DNA of 64,000 nucleotides from NCBI GenBank assembly GCA_039707655.1, contig CM077667.1, forward strand, positions 58,743,628 through 58,807,627. Reading direction: 5' to 3'. Source of the stretch: Elymus sibiricus. Taxonomy: Eukaryota > Streptophyta > Magnoliopsida > Poales > Poaceae. Each line of letters begins with the position of its first letter. Position 1 is the stretch's first letter. Shown piece by piece: positions 34,121 through 46,280 of the stretch. The notes below the pieces were generated by a model. It had not been told where the DNA came from and ran no database searches. It saw only the letters and a list, made by a program, of their open reading frames with translations. The position numbers were made by a program, and so were the translations under genes.

Positions 34121-34394
34121 TGTTTTTAAAAGTGTGTCTCTAATTTTTTTTCCTGATTTCATATAGTTTTTTTCGTAGTTTATTCGATTGATGAGTCCAT
34201 GCAATATATATGTGCTTTGCTAATGAAAAAATGCAGCCACCTCTACAAAATAAAGTAAATAATGCACTATAAGAATTATATGCATGTCGCACCAACATAC
34301 AATTTTAATAAATAGAGAAGCAATATTTTTTCATCCCACGGAAAAAAGAGGCAATACAATTTTTGGTGTCAAATGTACATCTAGATGCTCTACT

Positions 34395-35035
34395 GCAGTA
34401 AAAACAGAGGGGGGTGGGGGGGGGGGGGGGGAGTGGACTGGTTGCTGAGTGCTGACCCAGGACCTACAGATGTGTCGAGTGAATTCAATCGCCAATTGAT
34501 ATAGTGTCAACAAGAGTTGGCGCGTTACCTTGAAGCCTCGGCAAGTCAACAATTCATCAAACACCTACAGTGCATTGCTCAACAGACAGAAAAAGTGTGG
34601 GATTATGAGGAGGAGGGGGGATTAAGAAAGGTAGAGGGTGCATACCATGTTGTGGGCGGGACAGAAGAGCAGTGCACTTGGAGCTCGATCCCGTCGGCGT
34701 TCACCGGAGCTAATGCCAACTGCTACAGGCCACTCCTCCTCACCCTTGATTGCTCTTGGTTTGGCTTTACATGTGGAGAGTGGAGAGCAATGGGATGAAA
34801 TAGACACGGCCAGGGAGGGAGGTGGCAGCCGCGCGCCAACATGAGGAAATTAGCAGCAGAGAGACGGAGAGGCAGAGGCGAGGAGACGGAGGAGAGAAGC
34901 GGTGTGAGAGTGGTGGCTGCGGATGAGATCGTGACGAGTGCTGCTTGCCGAGGCCCGAGTTGGGTAAAAACTTTGCGCTGCAATCAAAATCGATGGCTGG
35001 TGAAAATGGAAGCAAAATTCGGATGGCTAGTCAAC
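34395..35035. other. Unidentified insertion in block B with a long G run
   Basis: About 640 bp with no counterpart in the other flank units. It starts near a G-rich run (34409-34431) and ends before 'atttacaaatgtacacccatttgtaaatg'. Open frames exist on both strands (34517-34798 plus, 34723-34983 minus), but no domain is recognisable. It could be a captured gene piece. Confidence 0.35.
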
Positions 35036-36145
35036 ATATTTACAAATGTACACCCATTTGTAAATGTTTACTATGTAATCTACACAAAAGAGACAAAATG
35101 AAGTTTGGTCTTCTTTATTCTCTCGAAATAGGCTTTCGTCCCGCTTTATAGATAAAGCACCAAACCAGAGTTCACGGCCGAACGAGACAATGTCTTCTTT
35201 GTTCACATAGTGGTTTCTCAATATTCTCTGGTTCTTACCGCATCAACGTAGCGCATCCAACAGCAGTCGTTCTAGTTCTTAACCATGTGGTTTCTCCTCA
35301 TTTCCCGGTGCTTCCTTTTCCTATTTAGGATTGTTGTACATATAGTTTATGTTGTCTCATGATGTAGTGATTGGACACCCACTAGAGTAAACCTTTGTCT
35401 ACTAACTATGAAATATACGACCCTTATATTTTCGATGCTTGTGTACCTACATCATGATCTTTATATAGTGGATTATATGTACCCACAAATTGCATGAGCA
35501 TAGCATGGGAGCCAGTCCAATTAATGTATTTACCAGCTTGGCATGCAGTTGGTTGATTTCAACATATATTGTTAATTAAATCAGAGTTGGCACCATAAAT
35601 AAATTAGAATAGTTTAGTTCGTGTAGGCGGTTCACAATCTTAAATACACCAGAAAATCTTAATGATGAACAACATTGGTTGATTTGAAATTATTGTGAGC
35701 TTCGGTTGTAGACCATGGTTAGAAATGTAGCCATAAAACCACAGGCATACCCAAATTGAGTTTGATTCACTGTCCAAGCATCGTCATAATGAAATGCCTA
35801 GTTACATAAAAGGAGCAACTTGACACACAAAAAGAAAACCGGAGAATCAAAATTTAGTACCCCAGTATCAGTTTTCAAACAGACATATTATACAAGGTCA
35901 ATTTTGTAAAAAGGCATTGGTTTTTCATTTTCAGAAACAATATGAAAGGACTGGCACGTAAGCCCTAGAAAACACCCTGTTAGATCTTCTAGGCAACATG
36001 TGCACAAAGAGTTGCATAGTTAAGTTGTTCCTTGTGGATTCCTTTGTGTTCCGAAGTCCGATCTTTACTCGATGACCATCTCAATGCTGCTCTGAAACAT
36101 GATTGTGGTATAGAACATCGCGGACAACATTATAAAGGAGTTCTA

Positions 36146-36304
36146 AATGCCTCTCGGTTGTTCAACCTCGTCAACTTCGTCGTCTACCTACTTATTGCTA
36201 GTTGGTACACCTACAATAATACCGCCGGAGATTACCCGGACGCCAAAGGAGGAGCTAATGATGCACATGACCAGTGCGTGACTCTGCCTGTGGTTGGTGT
36301 CTGA
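36146..36304 (+). pseudogene. NPF8 pseudogene fragment beta (last ~40 codons)
   Basis: Encodes RLFNLVNFVVYLLIASWYTY, then NNTAGDYPDAKGGANDAHDQ: the last transmembrane helix and C-terminal tail of the NPF gene. It lacks the normal TGA after HDQ because the stop codon has changed, so the frame runs on to VTLPVVGV. Upstream sequence to 36032 is open but unrelated. Block A follows directly ('gtctgaatgtgtttagtagacag'). Confidence 0.85.
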
Positions 36305-37850
36305 ATGTGTTTAGTAGACAGAACATAATAGATTCCTGAATGAAGAAGAAAGCAAGGATTAGGACTTCGGATAGGTGAAATTAAGTGAGGGAAATGCATG
36401 GTGTCATTTGTGACTTCGAGAGTGTTGCCTTGTTGCTTAATTCTAGTGTCTTGGAAAAATATGGCAGAAAAAGTGTAGATGTCATGTATTCTACTTTAGT
36501 TTGGCGTGCAATGCTTGATCTAAAGCCTTCTACAATGAGTAGAAAAATTATAAGGGTTTAAAAGAATTTACATCATGTTCACAAACGTCGCCCAAACATG
36601 CCATTTTCATCTCTATAAAACCAAAAACATCAGAATATTTTTTCAAAATTGATCTTGATTAAGCCTTCCCATATACTCCATTGTAATGTTGGTGGCGACT
36701 CCAAGAGGTACCTAGAAACCTTTTAAAATTCAGTTTAAATCCATGTAGTCACTTCTACAAAATAAAGCAAATAATGCATCATAAGAGTTATACACATCTC
36801 GCACCAACATACAATTTTTAACAATACAGAAGCAATAATTTCTCATCCCACGAAAAAAGAGAGACAATACTTGTTTTGGTGCCAAGTGTACATCTAGATG
36901 TCTTCTACACATTTGTTAATTTTTACTATATAATCTTCACAAAAGAGACAAAATGAAAATGTTCCTTTTACTCATAATTTTGTCTTTTTGTTCACATAGT
37001 GGTTTCTCACTATTGTCTGGTTCTAGGACACCGCCTCTACGTAGCGCGTCCAACATCAGTCGTTCCTGTTCTTAACCGTGTGGTTTGTCCTCATTTCTCG
37101 GTGCCTCCTTTTCCTATTTAGGATTGATGCACGTATAGTTTATGCAATCTCATGATGTAGTGGTTGGACACCCACTAGAGTGAACTGTTGTGTATTAACT
37201 ATGAAACATACATCCCTTATGTTTTCGATGCATTGTGTAGCTACATTGTGATTTCTATATCTTGGACTATATGTAGCCAAAAATTGCATGAGTATGTCAT
37301 GGAAGCAAGCTCCAATTAATGTATTTACCAGCTTGGCATGCAGTCGGATGGTTTCAACATATATTTTTAATTAAATCAGAGTTGGCACCATAAATAAATT
37401 AGAATAGTTTGGTTCGTGTGCATGACTCACAATCTTAAATACACCAGAAAATCTTAATGATGAACTACGTAAATTGATTTGACATTATTGTCAGCTTCGG
37501 TTGTAGATCATTGTTAGAAATATAGCCATAAAACCACAGTGTACCCAAATTGGGTTTGATTCATTGTCCAAGCATCATCATAATTAAATGCCTAGTTACA
37601 TAAAGGAGCAACTTGACACACGCACAAAAAAAATCACATAATCAAAATTTAGTACCTAGGTATCAGTTTTCAAGTAGAGATATTAAAGTTATTTACAAGG
37701 TTGATTTTGTAAATTGGCATTGATTTTAATTTTCGAAAACAATATGAAGGGACCGTCTCATAAGCTATAGCAAACACCACGTTAGATCATGTAGACAACA
37801 TGTGCACAAGAGTTGCTTAGCTAAGATGTCAGCGGTACTAATACTGAAGC
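36305..37850 (+). repeat. NPF flank unit beta (blocks A-B-C-D)
   Basis: The most complete unit and the best reference for block order. A: 36305-36720, including 'cttggaaaaatatggcagaaaaagtg'. B: 36725-36960, ending 'aatctacacaaaagagacaaaatg'. C: about 37110-37300. D: about 37315-37840, ending 'acaacatgtgcaca-agagttgc'. Compared with unit alpha it lacks the 640 bp and Gypsy inserts. No genes. Confidence 0.75.
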
Positions 37851-37985
37851 ATGAGTGATTTTATTGGGCACCAATGCTTAAGAAGTGGCAACATATTTTC
37901 CTAATATGATCCTTTAGAGTTCATATAGAGAAATTGGACACCAATGCTTAGGAATGCCTCCTTTTCCTATTTAGGATTGATGTAT

Positions 37986-38610
37986 GATGGTGGGATCCAC
38001 CGAGTTGGCCCCTGTTGAGGCTATGACCCAGTAGGCCCTCGCCGCCGAGTCTTCTTTGTGCAAGTCACTAGGCTGGGCCAGCATCCTTAAGCCCACTTGG
38101 CTAAATCGCACCACGATGTTCATCTGGTTGAATAGCAGAAAAGATTGACGTCACCAACAACATTATAAAACCTCAATTACACCATAACATCATCAAGACC
38201 CTGGTAACTACCAACTTAATTGCACTGTTACCATGACTCAACCGTAATACCATTGTATTCTTTGCTTCGCCAACCCTATATAATGCAAAGTTAAAATAGA
38301 ATCCAAAAAAGGTCATCAGAATTGCCGAGATCCACTAGATCATTTGTACATTATATTGTAACCGCATCGTTCACACAAGAGAGAAACATCTAGTAGGAGT
38401 AGGGTGTTATCCCCGGAACAAGGGGCCCAAACCTAGGTAAAACCTTCACTGTTTGAAATCCCATACCTAGATCTTCCACGCGTGCATGGCCTCTACAAAA
38501 AAAAACCCAAAATCATGCATATTACCACGAAATCTCTGTGATGGTTGGACCCTACCATGGCGCAAGCATGCACTAGAGTGACGGTCCAGGCGGGATTATC
38601 TTTGATCAGA
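37986..38610 (+). mobile_element. Probable Gypsy solo LTR or LTR fragment
   Basis: Begins 'tgatggtgggatcc' within the start of a block C. It carries 'cctatataatgc' (TATA-like) about halfway and then 'gtagggtgttatccccggaa', 'cctaggtaaaa', patterns typical of cereal Gypsy LTR 3' regions. To the right, block A of the next unit begins ('gatgatttgtgacttgtgcc'). The two flanks come from different blocks, so sequence was lost at this junction and no target duplication can be scored. Confidence 0.5.
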
Positions 38611-40413
38611 TGATTTGTGACTTGTGCCTTGAAGAGTCTTGGGTTATTTATTATATCTAGTGTCTTGGAAAAATATGGTAGAAACAAGTTCAGATGTTAT
38701 CTACTTTAGTTCAGAAAAAATTCAAAAGTTCCTGATGTGAGTGGAAAAAATATAGGATTTTAAAATAATTTACAATAGGTCCATAAACGTTGACCAAAGT
38801 TTTGGATGACTTGTTGTAGAGACGTCCCCCAAACATGTCATTTTCATATCTCTTAAACCCATAATATCACAATTTCTTTAAATATGTTCTCGATCACTAA
38901 GCTCCCATAGATTGGAGCATTTTTATTCAACTAAGGGTAGCAATTGCAATCTTGGTGGCCGGTTTTAATATGAGGAGTCTAGGTGTACATAAGGACACAT
39001 TTGAGGGGCCCTTCGGTGCCGCCCGAGGTCGTGCCCAGACACGTTCGCGGACGTATATGGGGGTGTATTAGCTGGGTTCGGTTGTAGATGTACAACACGA
39101 TCCGACGTTTCTAGTGTCGGTAGAAAAATTATTAAGAGTTTAAATGAATTTACAACAAGTTCATTCACGTCACCCAAACATTCTGTTTTCATCTCTGTCA
39201 ATAAAGAACATCACTTAATAAAAATGTTGCTCAATTAATGCTTCCCATATACGTATATTGATGGGAACTCGAAGAGATTTTTGGAATCCTTTTAAAATTT
39301 AGTAAAGCTGAAGCAATTGTAACAGTTTTGAAATCCCTAGCTAAAAAAAGAATTTTGTGGCGGAGTCCATGACCCTTCGTAAATTGTGCTATCTTCAATT
39401 GCATTGTTCTAGAGTTTTGAGATGCAAGGGCTAATACCGAGTTGAGATGACCCCTAGAAACTTAGTTCTTTTTTGTAGTTTATCCGATTGATGGGTTCAT
39501 GTAATGTACACATGGTTTGTAAATGAAAGCCTTTTGCAGTCGCTTTTTAATATGAACTATATAATATATGTGCCTGGAATAAACTAAATAATGTTGTATA
39601 TCATTATATGCACCTCTCACAAGCATACAATTTTTAACCAATACAAAAGCAACACTTTCTTCCAGTGAAAAAAGAAGCAAAATTTTCTTTTTGCCAAATG
39701 TGCATCGCAGATGTCTTCTACATATTTGTAAATGTTTAGTACAAAATACATCAATCTATAATCTACACAAAGAACAAAATGAAAATTTCTTTTTTACTCT
39801 TAATTTTGTGCTCTTTATTTACATACTCATTTCTCACTGTTTCCTGGTTCTAAGGAACCACTTCAATGTACTAACTCCAAGCTTCTTCTTTCAAGTTCCA
39901 AACCACGTTGTTTCTTCTCATTTCTTGATGCCTCCTTTTCCTATTAAGGATTGATGTACATACGGTTTATGCAATCTCATGAGGTACTGGTTGGACACCC
40001 ATTAGAGTGAACAGTTGTGTACTAACTATGAAATATACATCCCTTATGTTTCCGATGCTTGTGTAGCTACATTGTGATCTTTATATAATGGACTATATGC
40101 AGCCACACATTGCCTGAGTATGGCATGGGATCTAACTCCATTTAATATATTTACCAGCTTGGCATGTTGTTGGTAGGTTTCAATAGATATTGTTAGTTAA
40201 ACCAAAGTTGGCACGGTTAAGAAAATAGAAAAGTCTTCTTTCGTGTACATGGCTCAAAATCTTAAATACACCAAGAAATCTTAATGGTGAACTACATAGG
40301 TTGATTTGGCATCATTGTCAACCTCAGTTTATGCCATTGCTAGACATGTAGGCGTAAAACCACAATGTGCCCAAATTGGATTCAATTCGTTGTCCAAGCA
40401 TCGTCACTATGAA
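38611..40413 (+). repeat. NPF flank unit gamma (blocks A-B-C-D)
   Basis: Block A restarts at 'atttgtgacttgtgccttgaagag' (38623) without any NPF coding sequence. Block B motifs are at 39475-39780 ('tagtttatccgattgatgggttcatg', 'atgtcttctacatatttgtaaatg'). Block C is at 39930-40120 and block D at 40140-40413. About 38930-39110 contains a local insertion ('gcccgaggtcgtgcccagac') not shared with other units. No supported ORF. Confidence 0.7.
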
Positions 40414-40580
40414 ATGCCTAGTTACAGAAAAGGAGCAACTCAAGGCACAAACAAATCATAAAATAAAAAATGTATGCCTAGTTACAGAAAAGGAGCAACT
40501 CAAGGCACACACAAATCATAAAATAAAAAAATTATGCCTTAGTTACAGAAAAGGAGCAACTCAAGGCACACACAAATCGT
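40414..40580 (+). repeat. 60 bp tandem triplication inside block D
   Basis: Three near-identical copies start 'atgcctagttacagaaaagg' at 40414, 40474 and 40534; the third is partial and carries one extra t. The period is exactly 60 bp. Units differ at only a few positions, so the expansion is recent relative to the divergence of the flank units, which hold a single copy. Confidence 0.85.
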
Positions 40581-40699
40581 CACTAGTCGCGCGCTGGTTC
40601 GCTGGGCCAGGCCCGCGTGAGCCACATCACCGCCCGGCAGATGCGTCGTGACGTGGTGAAACATTACGGCTCCAAAGTTCAAACCCACTTAATAAACGG

Positions 40700-40872
40700 T
40701 TTTGCTAAAGCACATCTAGATGTGCCATAAATATTGCACATCTAAGTCCTATATCATTAATCTTACACGAAGATTTGTGTGAGTATTTTCTTTTCCATTT
40801 TTCTTTTTATATTTGATTAACTCATTTAGATGTGTAATAACTATGACACATGTAGATGTGTCCTAGACACAG
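40700..40872. mobile_element. MITE with 'cacatctagatgtg' ends
   Basis: Inverted ends: 'tttgctaaagcacatctagatgtg' on the left and, inverted, 'tgtctaggacacatctacatgtg' on the right. The interior is AT-rich ('attaatcttacacgaagatt'). It matches a common Triticeae Mutator-like MITE to my memory. It sits about 120 bp upstream of the serpin fragment. Exact limits and target duplication unresolved. Confidence 0.6.
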
Positions 40873-40988
40873 CCAGAAAGTTCATCGACTAAAACTTAAA
40901 CATACCGTGTATTAGGTGACGGATATATACTTATACCTAGCCAAAAGAAGTTGGATCGATAGCCACGGAGGCCAAGGAAGCTGGCAAC

Positions 40989-41350
40989 ATGAGCGCCTGC
41001 CAGTACGGGCAGATGGCGCTGGCCGCACGGCTGCTCAAGCGCGTCGCATCGGAAAGAAGCAGTGGAAACCTCATCTTATCACCGCTGTCCATCCACGTCG
41101 CGCTCGCGCTCATGTCGGCCGGCGCCGGGGTGACACACTGGACGAGATCCTCGCGATCGCCGGTGCTCCATCTCGGGGCGAGCTCGAGGCGTTCGTCAAG
41201 GGCGTGGTGGTGGAGCGCGTCCTCACCGACCGGTCAGGCATCGGCGGACCGACCGTGGCGTTCGTGTGCGGCGCCTGGAGCGACAAGAGGTGGCCGCTCA
41301 AGCCCACGTACCGTGACACCATCGTTGGCACGTACAAGGGCAAGACATGA
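40989..41350 (+). pseudogene. Serpin gene fragment (N-terminal), frameshifted
   Basis: Matches the start of a plant serpin (serine/cysteine protease inhibitor). ATG at 40989, then CQYGQMALAARLLKRVA, the helix A/B motif NLILSPLSIHVALALMSAGA, a one-base shift near 41129, then GDTLDEILAIAG and GGPTVAFVCGAWSDKRWPLK. It stops at TGA 41348-41350. About 115 of the usual ~390 residues are present; the reactive-centre loop and most beta-sheet strands are missing. It is not an inhibitor as read. The sequence 41351-41547 that follows is of unknown origin and leads straight into NPF sequence. Confidence 0.75.
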
Positions 41351-41547
41351 ACCTTCGGGATAAGCGAGTCATCCACAGTTTCCTCCGGTCCGATGTCACC
41401 TCTACCAACCCCCGCGAACGCACCGTTGCCAATGACCGGGACCACCAGCCACCAGGTGCAGCGGGAGAGATCCTGCAACGGGAAGGAGATCCACCGGCAA
41501 CTCGCTGTCCACGCGGTCAAGACGCTGTTCATCCACCACCCACGAGC

Positions 41548-41917
41548 GCCGCCAGTACTTCATCATCGGTGCCAACGAGGTGTTCACCTTCGCGGGCCAG
41601 CTCAAGTTCTTCTACGACCAGGCGCTCGACGCCATGAGGAGCATGTGCTCCGCACTGTCGCTCACCACCGTGGTGCTCGGGAACTACCTCAGCACGCTGC
41701 ATGTCAAGGTGGTGGGCAAGGTCACCACCAAGGGAGGCAACGAAGGGTGGATCCTGGACAACCTCAACGTCAGCCACCTCGACTACTTCTTCTGGCTGGT
41801 CGCTGTGCTCGGCCACGTCAACTTCACCGTCTACCTGCTCATCGCCAGATGGTACACCTACAAGAAGACCGCCGGAGATTACCCGGACGCCAAAGCCAAA
41901 GGAGGAGCTGATGAATG
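41548..41917 (+). pseudogene. NPF8 pseudogene fragment delta (C-terminal ~125 codons)
   Basis: Encodes QYFIIGANEVFTFAGQLKFF through DNLNVSHLDYFFWLVAVL and YLLIARWYTYKKTAGDYPDA to a TGA, corresponding to the last three to four helices of the NPF transporter. The frame is open without stops over this stretch. Changes from the intact gene include LARG-type substitutions in the loop (GNEGWIL for GKQGWIP). The tail has a duplicated 'gccaaa'. It starts abruptly behind the serpin fragment. Block A follows at once. Confidence 0.85.
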
Positions 41918-42860
41918 ATGATGCACATGACCAGTGAGTGAGTGAGTGAGTGACTTGCTCTGGCTGCAACAGTTCGTGTCTGAATGTGTGCGCGTGTTCA
42001 GTAGACATGACAGAATGGATTGTTGAATGAAGAAGAAAGCAAGGATTGGAACTTCGGAGTTCAGATAGGTGAAATTATGGGAGGGAAATGAAATGCATGG
42101 TGGATTTGTGACTTCAAGAATCAAGAGTGTTGTGTTGTTGATTAATTCTAGTGTGTTGGAAAAATCTGGCAGAAAAAAGTTCAGATATTATGTACTTTGT
42201 TAGTTTCGTGTGCAATGCAATCCAAAGTTTCTACAGAGATGAGTAGAAAAATTATAAGTTTTAATTAATTTTTCAGCATGGTTCATAAACGTCACCCAAT
42301 GTTTTGGATAACTTGTTGTATGGACGTCAACTAGACGTATCATTCCTAGAGCATCACAATATTTATAAAAAAATATGTTCTTGATTAAGTCTTCCCATAT
42401 ATGTTGTTGCCGACCTGAAGAGGTACTTAGAAACCATTTAAAATTGCGAACCAACTTGTGGTCAGATGGTTAGGAGGCAGTGGTATCCTGAACCCACCAG
42501 AGTTCAAGTCCTAGACTTTGACATTGGTGTTCGTATTTTTCTGAATTTATTTCAAGCCTTTCGGATATGTGCATTCAGTGGGAGGAGACGTTGTGTTGAT
42601 GATTAATTCTGGTGTCTTGGAAAAATCTGGTAGAAAAAAGTTTAGATGTTATGTACTTTAGTTTGGTGTGCACTGCGCTTCAGTATAAAAACCAATAAGA
42701 GTTTACAAGAGGTTTAGACACGTCACCCAAACATGCTATTTTCAAAGATGTTGGCGAAGAAATCACAGTTTTCAAAAATAGGTCAAACGTTTCCTATATT
42801 TATCGATGGTTGGTATGTAAATGGCGCAATAGCTTTTGATAGCTCGATAGTCCATTTCTT
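41918..42860 (+). repeat. NPF flank units delta and epsilon (block A, twice)
   Basis: Unit delta's block A runs 41930-42440 with good similarity, including a (gagt)n run at 41936-41952. It gives way at 42440 to unrelated sequence ('gcgaaccaacttgtggtcagatgg'). A second partial block A begins at about 42590 ('gttgatgattaattctggtgtcttgg') and ends near 42860. Block A was thus duplicated or reinserted locally. Confidence 0.65.
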
Positions 42861-44253
42861 TTTAAAAATTTATTGAACTGTTAGACCGACAAGCGGGTTT
42901 AAACGACAGTTTGGAGCTCATAAACTCATTCATTCATGCGCTCCAAAAACACATACACCAAAACAAAAACGTCAGGGATACGAAAGGCTCCTCTAAACCA
43001 AAATATAACCCGCTCCCAGTATACAAGCAAGCATACAAACACACCGCTATAGGATTAGGCGTGCTGTAACTACCCAGACCTGGTAGGATCCGCAGGCTTC
43101 TGGAGGGGACCACAACTAGTTGAAAATCCCAGATGTGAAACATGGAGCAGAATTACCCAGGTTCGCTTCAAAACAAGATCCCATGTTGACATGTTTCAAC
43201 GATTTTTTTTGGCCGCATTTAGTTACCATATTATGTGAAATTATCTTAACGTAGTTGCCATGTTATAAGTAAATGGTTGCCAAAATAATTGTGTGTACTT
43301 ATCGACCATTAGTTTTGTATGTTTTTAGACATCCCAATATTATATAAAGGTAGAGAGTGAATATTCAAGTGTTAGCAATAGGGAAAGAGAGTCCTCAACC
43401 ACACAAGTACCATAAAGCAAGTCTTCTAGTGGTATACACTGGCATTCAACAACCAGGCAACCAAGTTAATTTAATCTAACAACTCAGTGCCTCGTAACCT
43501 GACAAGTATCGATGAAAAAATGTTGTCAAAACATAACGACATGTGATCAAGTTTTGAAGTTCTCACTGCAAGGGAATCGATGGCGAAAGCGGATTATCAG
43601 TCAAGATATCGGTTTGAGAGACGAAGCTTTTTAAAAATTCAAAATCAAATGAATCATTGTTGATGCCATGCCTATATTGTTGCATACATGCAAGAGAGAA
43701 GAGGAAATATGCCGCCACATGGGAAAGCAGCCATGGGGCGCCGCTACCTAGCCGTGCTTATTTGTACCGACATTAAAAAATAAATACGTTGGTAAAAGAA
43801 AGTGTACTTAGAGAATAGTTGTTAAGTACCATCAAAAATAAAATTTAACATCGTAATTTTTTTTTAACATGATCCACAATGACGCACATCAGAGAGAATT
43901 ATCTCAAAGTCATCATAGCAACAATGAAGCGTGTTCTTCCATCTTTCACATCTCTCCTTAAAAGATCGAAGTTCATGCTCCGTGGAAACTGGAGATCTGA
44001 AATTTCATATATAGTGTACATATGTTACCACCAGCTGAAATGCAGCATGAACTAAATGGTTCCATAGATGTTAGTAATGGCGATAGATTTGACAGAATTG
44101 ATTATCCTTACAAATAAAATAATAAACGTTTCCTCTGTATTCTCATAAAACAACATAACAATAATGAACTTGGCCATGAGATTCCTAAAAAAAAACCATA
44201 ACAACAGAAAGTCATTGTTTGTCTTAATTTCGTACCGCATATGATATTCAGCT
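42861..44253. other. Unassigned intergenic DNA
   Basis: No supported gene or recognisable transposon in about 1.4 kb downstream of the kinase gene. Short ORFs (42934-43143, 44052-44240 minus) have no domain. 43990-44250 probably contains the kinase 3'UTR. Confidence 0.4.
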
Positions 44254-45742
44254 TCAAGTTGAACATAGTCCGTTGAGCCTATCGAGAATCTTTTCTATGG
44301 AAGGTCTCTTCTGCCGATCGATCTCCACACATTCTAGTCCAATTTCGATGCATTTTTTTATTTGCTGAAGGCGATCCCCGTCAAGACGTGAGCACTGAGA
44401 CACTATGTGCTCATCCGTCCAACTATCACGTACCTATGTACAAAATCAGATTTATGACACTTAAAGATAATATAAATCAATTGTAACGTAAGTTTTTATA
44501 TATCCCAGTCATTTAGAATCAAGTAATAATTTCTCTTACACTTTTTATAAATTGCATTGCAGATGGTTCGTTGTTAGAACAATTTTTCTGAACTGTGGTG
44601 GTCTCCAAGATTAATAAGCCCAAACTATATATATCAGACTTGGTGGAGATCTCACCTCTGTATAGATATTCAGGAGCTATGTAGCCACTGACAACAAAGA
44701 TTTTAGTAAGTATTGCCGGAGATAATAAAATGTAGTTCACTTCATAATGACGGAAAAAAATGTTAACGGATTTGATGTTTCACTTACTACGACCCAACAA
44801 CATTTTGTGTTCTCATCCGTGTTTGTTCTTGACCGAAGAGCCTCGAGAGACCGAAATCGGCAATTTTCGGGATCATCTTATCATCCAGCAATATATTCTC
44901 TGGTTTAAGATCCATATGGACAATGTTAATGCTGTGTACGAAGGCTAAACCTTGGCAGATCCCCTTGATGATTTTGAAGCGTGTGTCCCAGTCCATTACA
45001 TCGGATACTTCTGAACAAGTGAAACATTGCATAATATAAGTACTCAAAGATAATAACTTCCAGCAGTACCAAAAACCTGTTAGTATGATAACATTTCCTT
45101 TGGATAAACAGAATGTTACTGCCTTTTCTTGTCAATGTATAGCATTGAAAACTTTATAGAATATGCAGATGCCCAAACACAAATTCATAGTTTGATTTTT
45201 TGTCAGAAACTTAAATACAGTTTAAAAATTAAAATGGAAAAGAATTATATACCAAAAAGATTCTTCTGAAGGTTCCCCTTCGGCAAGTACTCGTAGCAGA
45301 GTAAACTTTCAACAATGTCTGCAACAATATATCTTCCATTGTTCTGCACCACTTTCTTTTGGGCTTCATGGCAGTAGCCGACCAAGTTCACCACATTCTC
45401 ATGATGCAGAGCCATAATATTCAGAACCTCGTTAGTAAATAGTTTGTCACGCGGGATTGGTGAGTTTTCCGCAAGTTTCTTCACGGTAATTTTTTGCCCA
45501 TCCGGCGCAATCCCCTGTTCAAGCTCAAAAATACTTTTTTCAGCAAATATTGGTATCTAGTTGGCACGAAAATATAAAGGCACACATGACCATATTGCCA
45601 TATAAATAGTTCCAAATGTGCCTATACCAAGTATGCGCTCCTGCGAGAACTGCTCGGTGATAGTCTTGAGAAAGTCTAATGGCAGATCCTTGGGTAATGT
45701 GCTCAGAACGCTCGGCTGACCTCCGCTAGGCCCAGTCGCCAT
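44254..45742 (-). CDS. Receptor-like cytoplasmic protein kinase, five exons
   Basis: A Ser/Thr kinase of the plant receptor-kinase family without ectodomain or membrane segment, so probably a cytoplasmic signalling kinase. Exons: 45599-45742, 45253-45514, 44788-45010, 44540-44687, 44254-44433. They join in frame to 318 aa. Motifs in order: glycine loop GIGTFG, ATP lysine in VKKL, C-helix Glu in NEVLN, catalytic loop HMDLKPEN (Arg of HRD replaced by Met, a non-RD kinase), ADFGLSR, APEYLYRGE, and the C-lobe KRPSIEKIL. Intron 1 needs a GC donor (ATG|GCAATA); introns 2-4 are GT-AG. About 48 residues precede the kinase loop, shorter than full receptor kinases. Expression and targets unknown. Also possible: a decaying gene whose first donor mutated. 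Confidence 0.82.
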
Positions 45743-46280
45743 TTCTGATGGTTGAACAAGCTTTCAGCCTTTCAGGTGATCGAGCTGCTGCAAAGGCACA
45801 AGCTATGGATGGTCACAAATCCTTGTTTACCAGAGCAAGATAGATCTGTTTTTTTTTTTTTTTGAGAATAGACAGATCTGTTTTAGAGAAGAGGCAAACA
45901 GTCCAACGGCAAATTAATGAAGTCATCAACCAGCTCCGTCGCCTAGTCGGCCGAGCCGTGGCCGGAGGGGAGACCACTATCTCCCCTCGCCCACCGCCGG
46001 CAGCCAAGGAGGAAGAGGAGCCAAACCAACAGAGCCGGCACCCAGCGTCACGACTAAACATGCATGGATCGATCTCTAGGATGCTAAGCTATAAACATAC
46101 TACATGGTTGCTGTAAGAACATCAGAAAACAAGCAGCTTCTCAATTAAAAAGCACTGACCTGGAGAAGATCGAACGATTGGGGGATCCTCTCTACCACAA
46201 GACGAACGAAACGAGGAGGCCGGGGATGAGGCTCGTGAGAAGAATCGCTTCCTTGCTAGCTAGCCTCGGCTTGATTTATA
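45743..46280 (-). promoter_or_regulatory. Kinase 5'UTR, 5'UTR intron and TATA box
   Basis: TATAAAT on the minus strand (46274-46280) marks the likely core promoter, with start near 46245. A good donor (CTCCAG|GTCAGTG at 46160/46159) and acceptor (TTTGCAG at 45788-45790) predict a 372 bp 5'UTR intron. A T-rich run with 'gagaatag' (45850-45872) lies inside it and may be a retroposon tail. CACTA-derived DNA begins within about 50 bp upstream of the TATA box. Confidence 0.5.

Larger units (their letters stand above)
33399..36030 (+). repeat. NPF flank unit alpha (blocks A-B-C-D), with insertions
   Basis: Follows NPF fragment alpha directly. Block A runs from 'gagtgacttgctctgtctgc' (33400) to 'tagtttattcgattgatgagt' (34170), interrupted by a Gypsy fragment (33983-34120). 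Block B ends near 35100, with about 640 bp of foreign DNA inside it (34395-35035). Block C is at about 35335-35510 ('gtagtgattggacacccactagag') and block D at about 35515-36010. ORFs here are not supported. Confidence 0.7.

Noticed and set aside
40414..40580. CRISPR-like repeat array
   Set aside because: Three contiguous 60 bp copies without unique spacers, in a plant genome; a simple tandem duplication.
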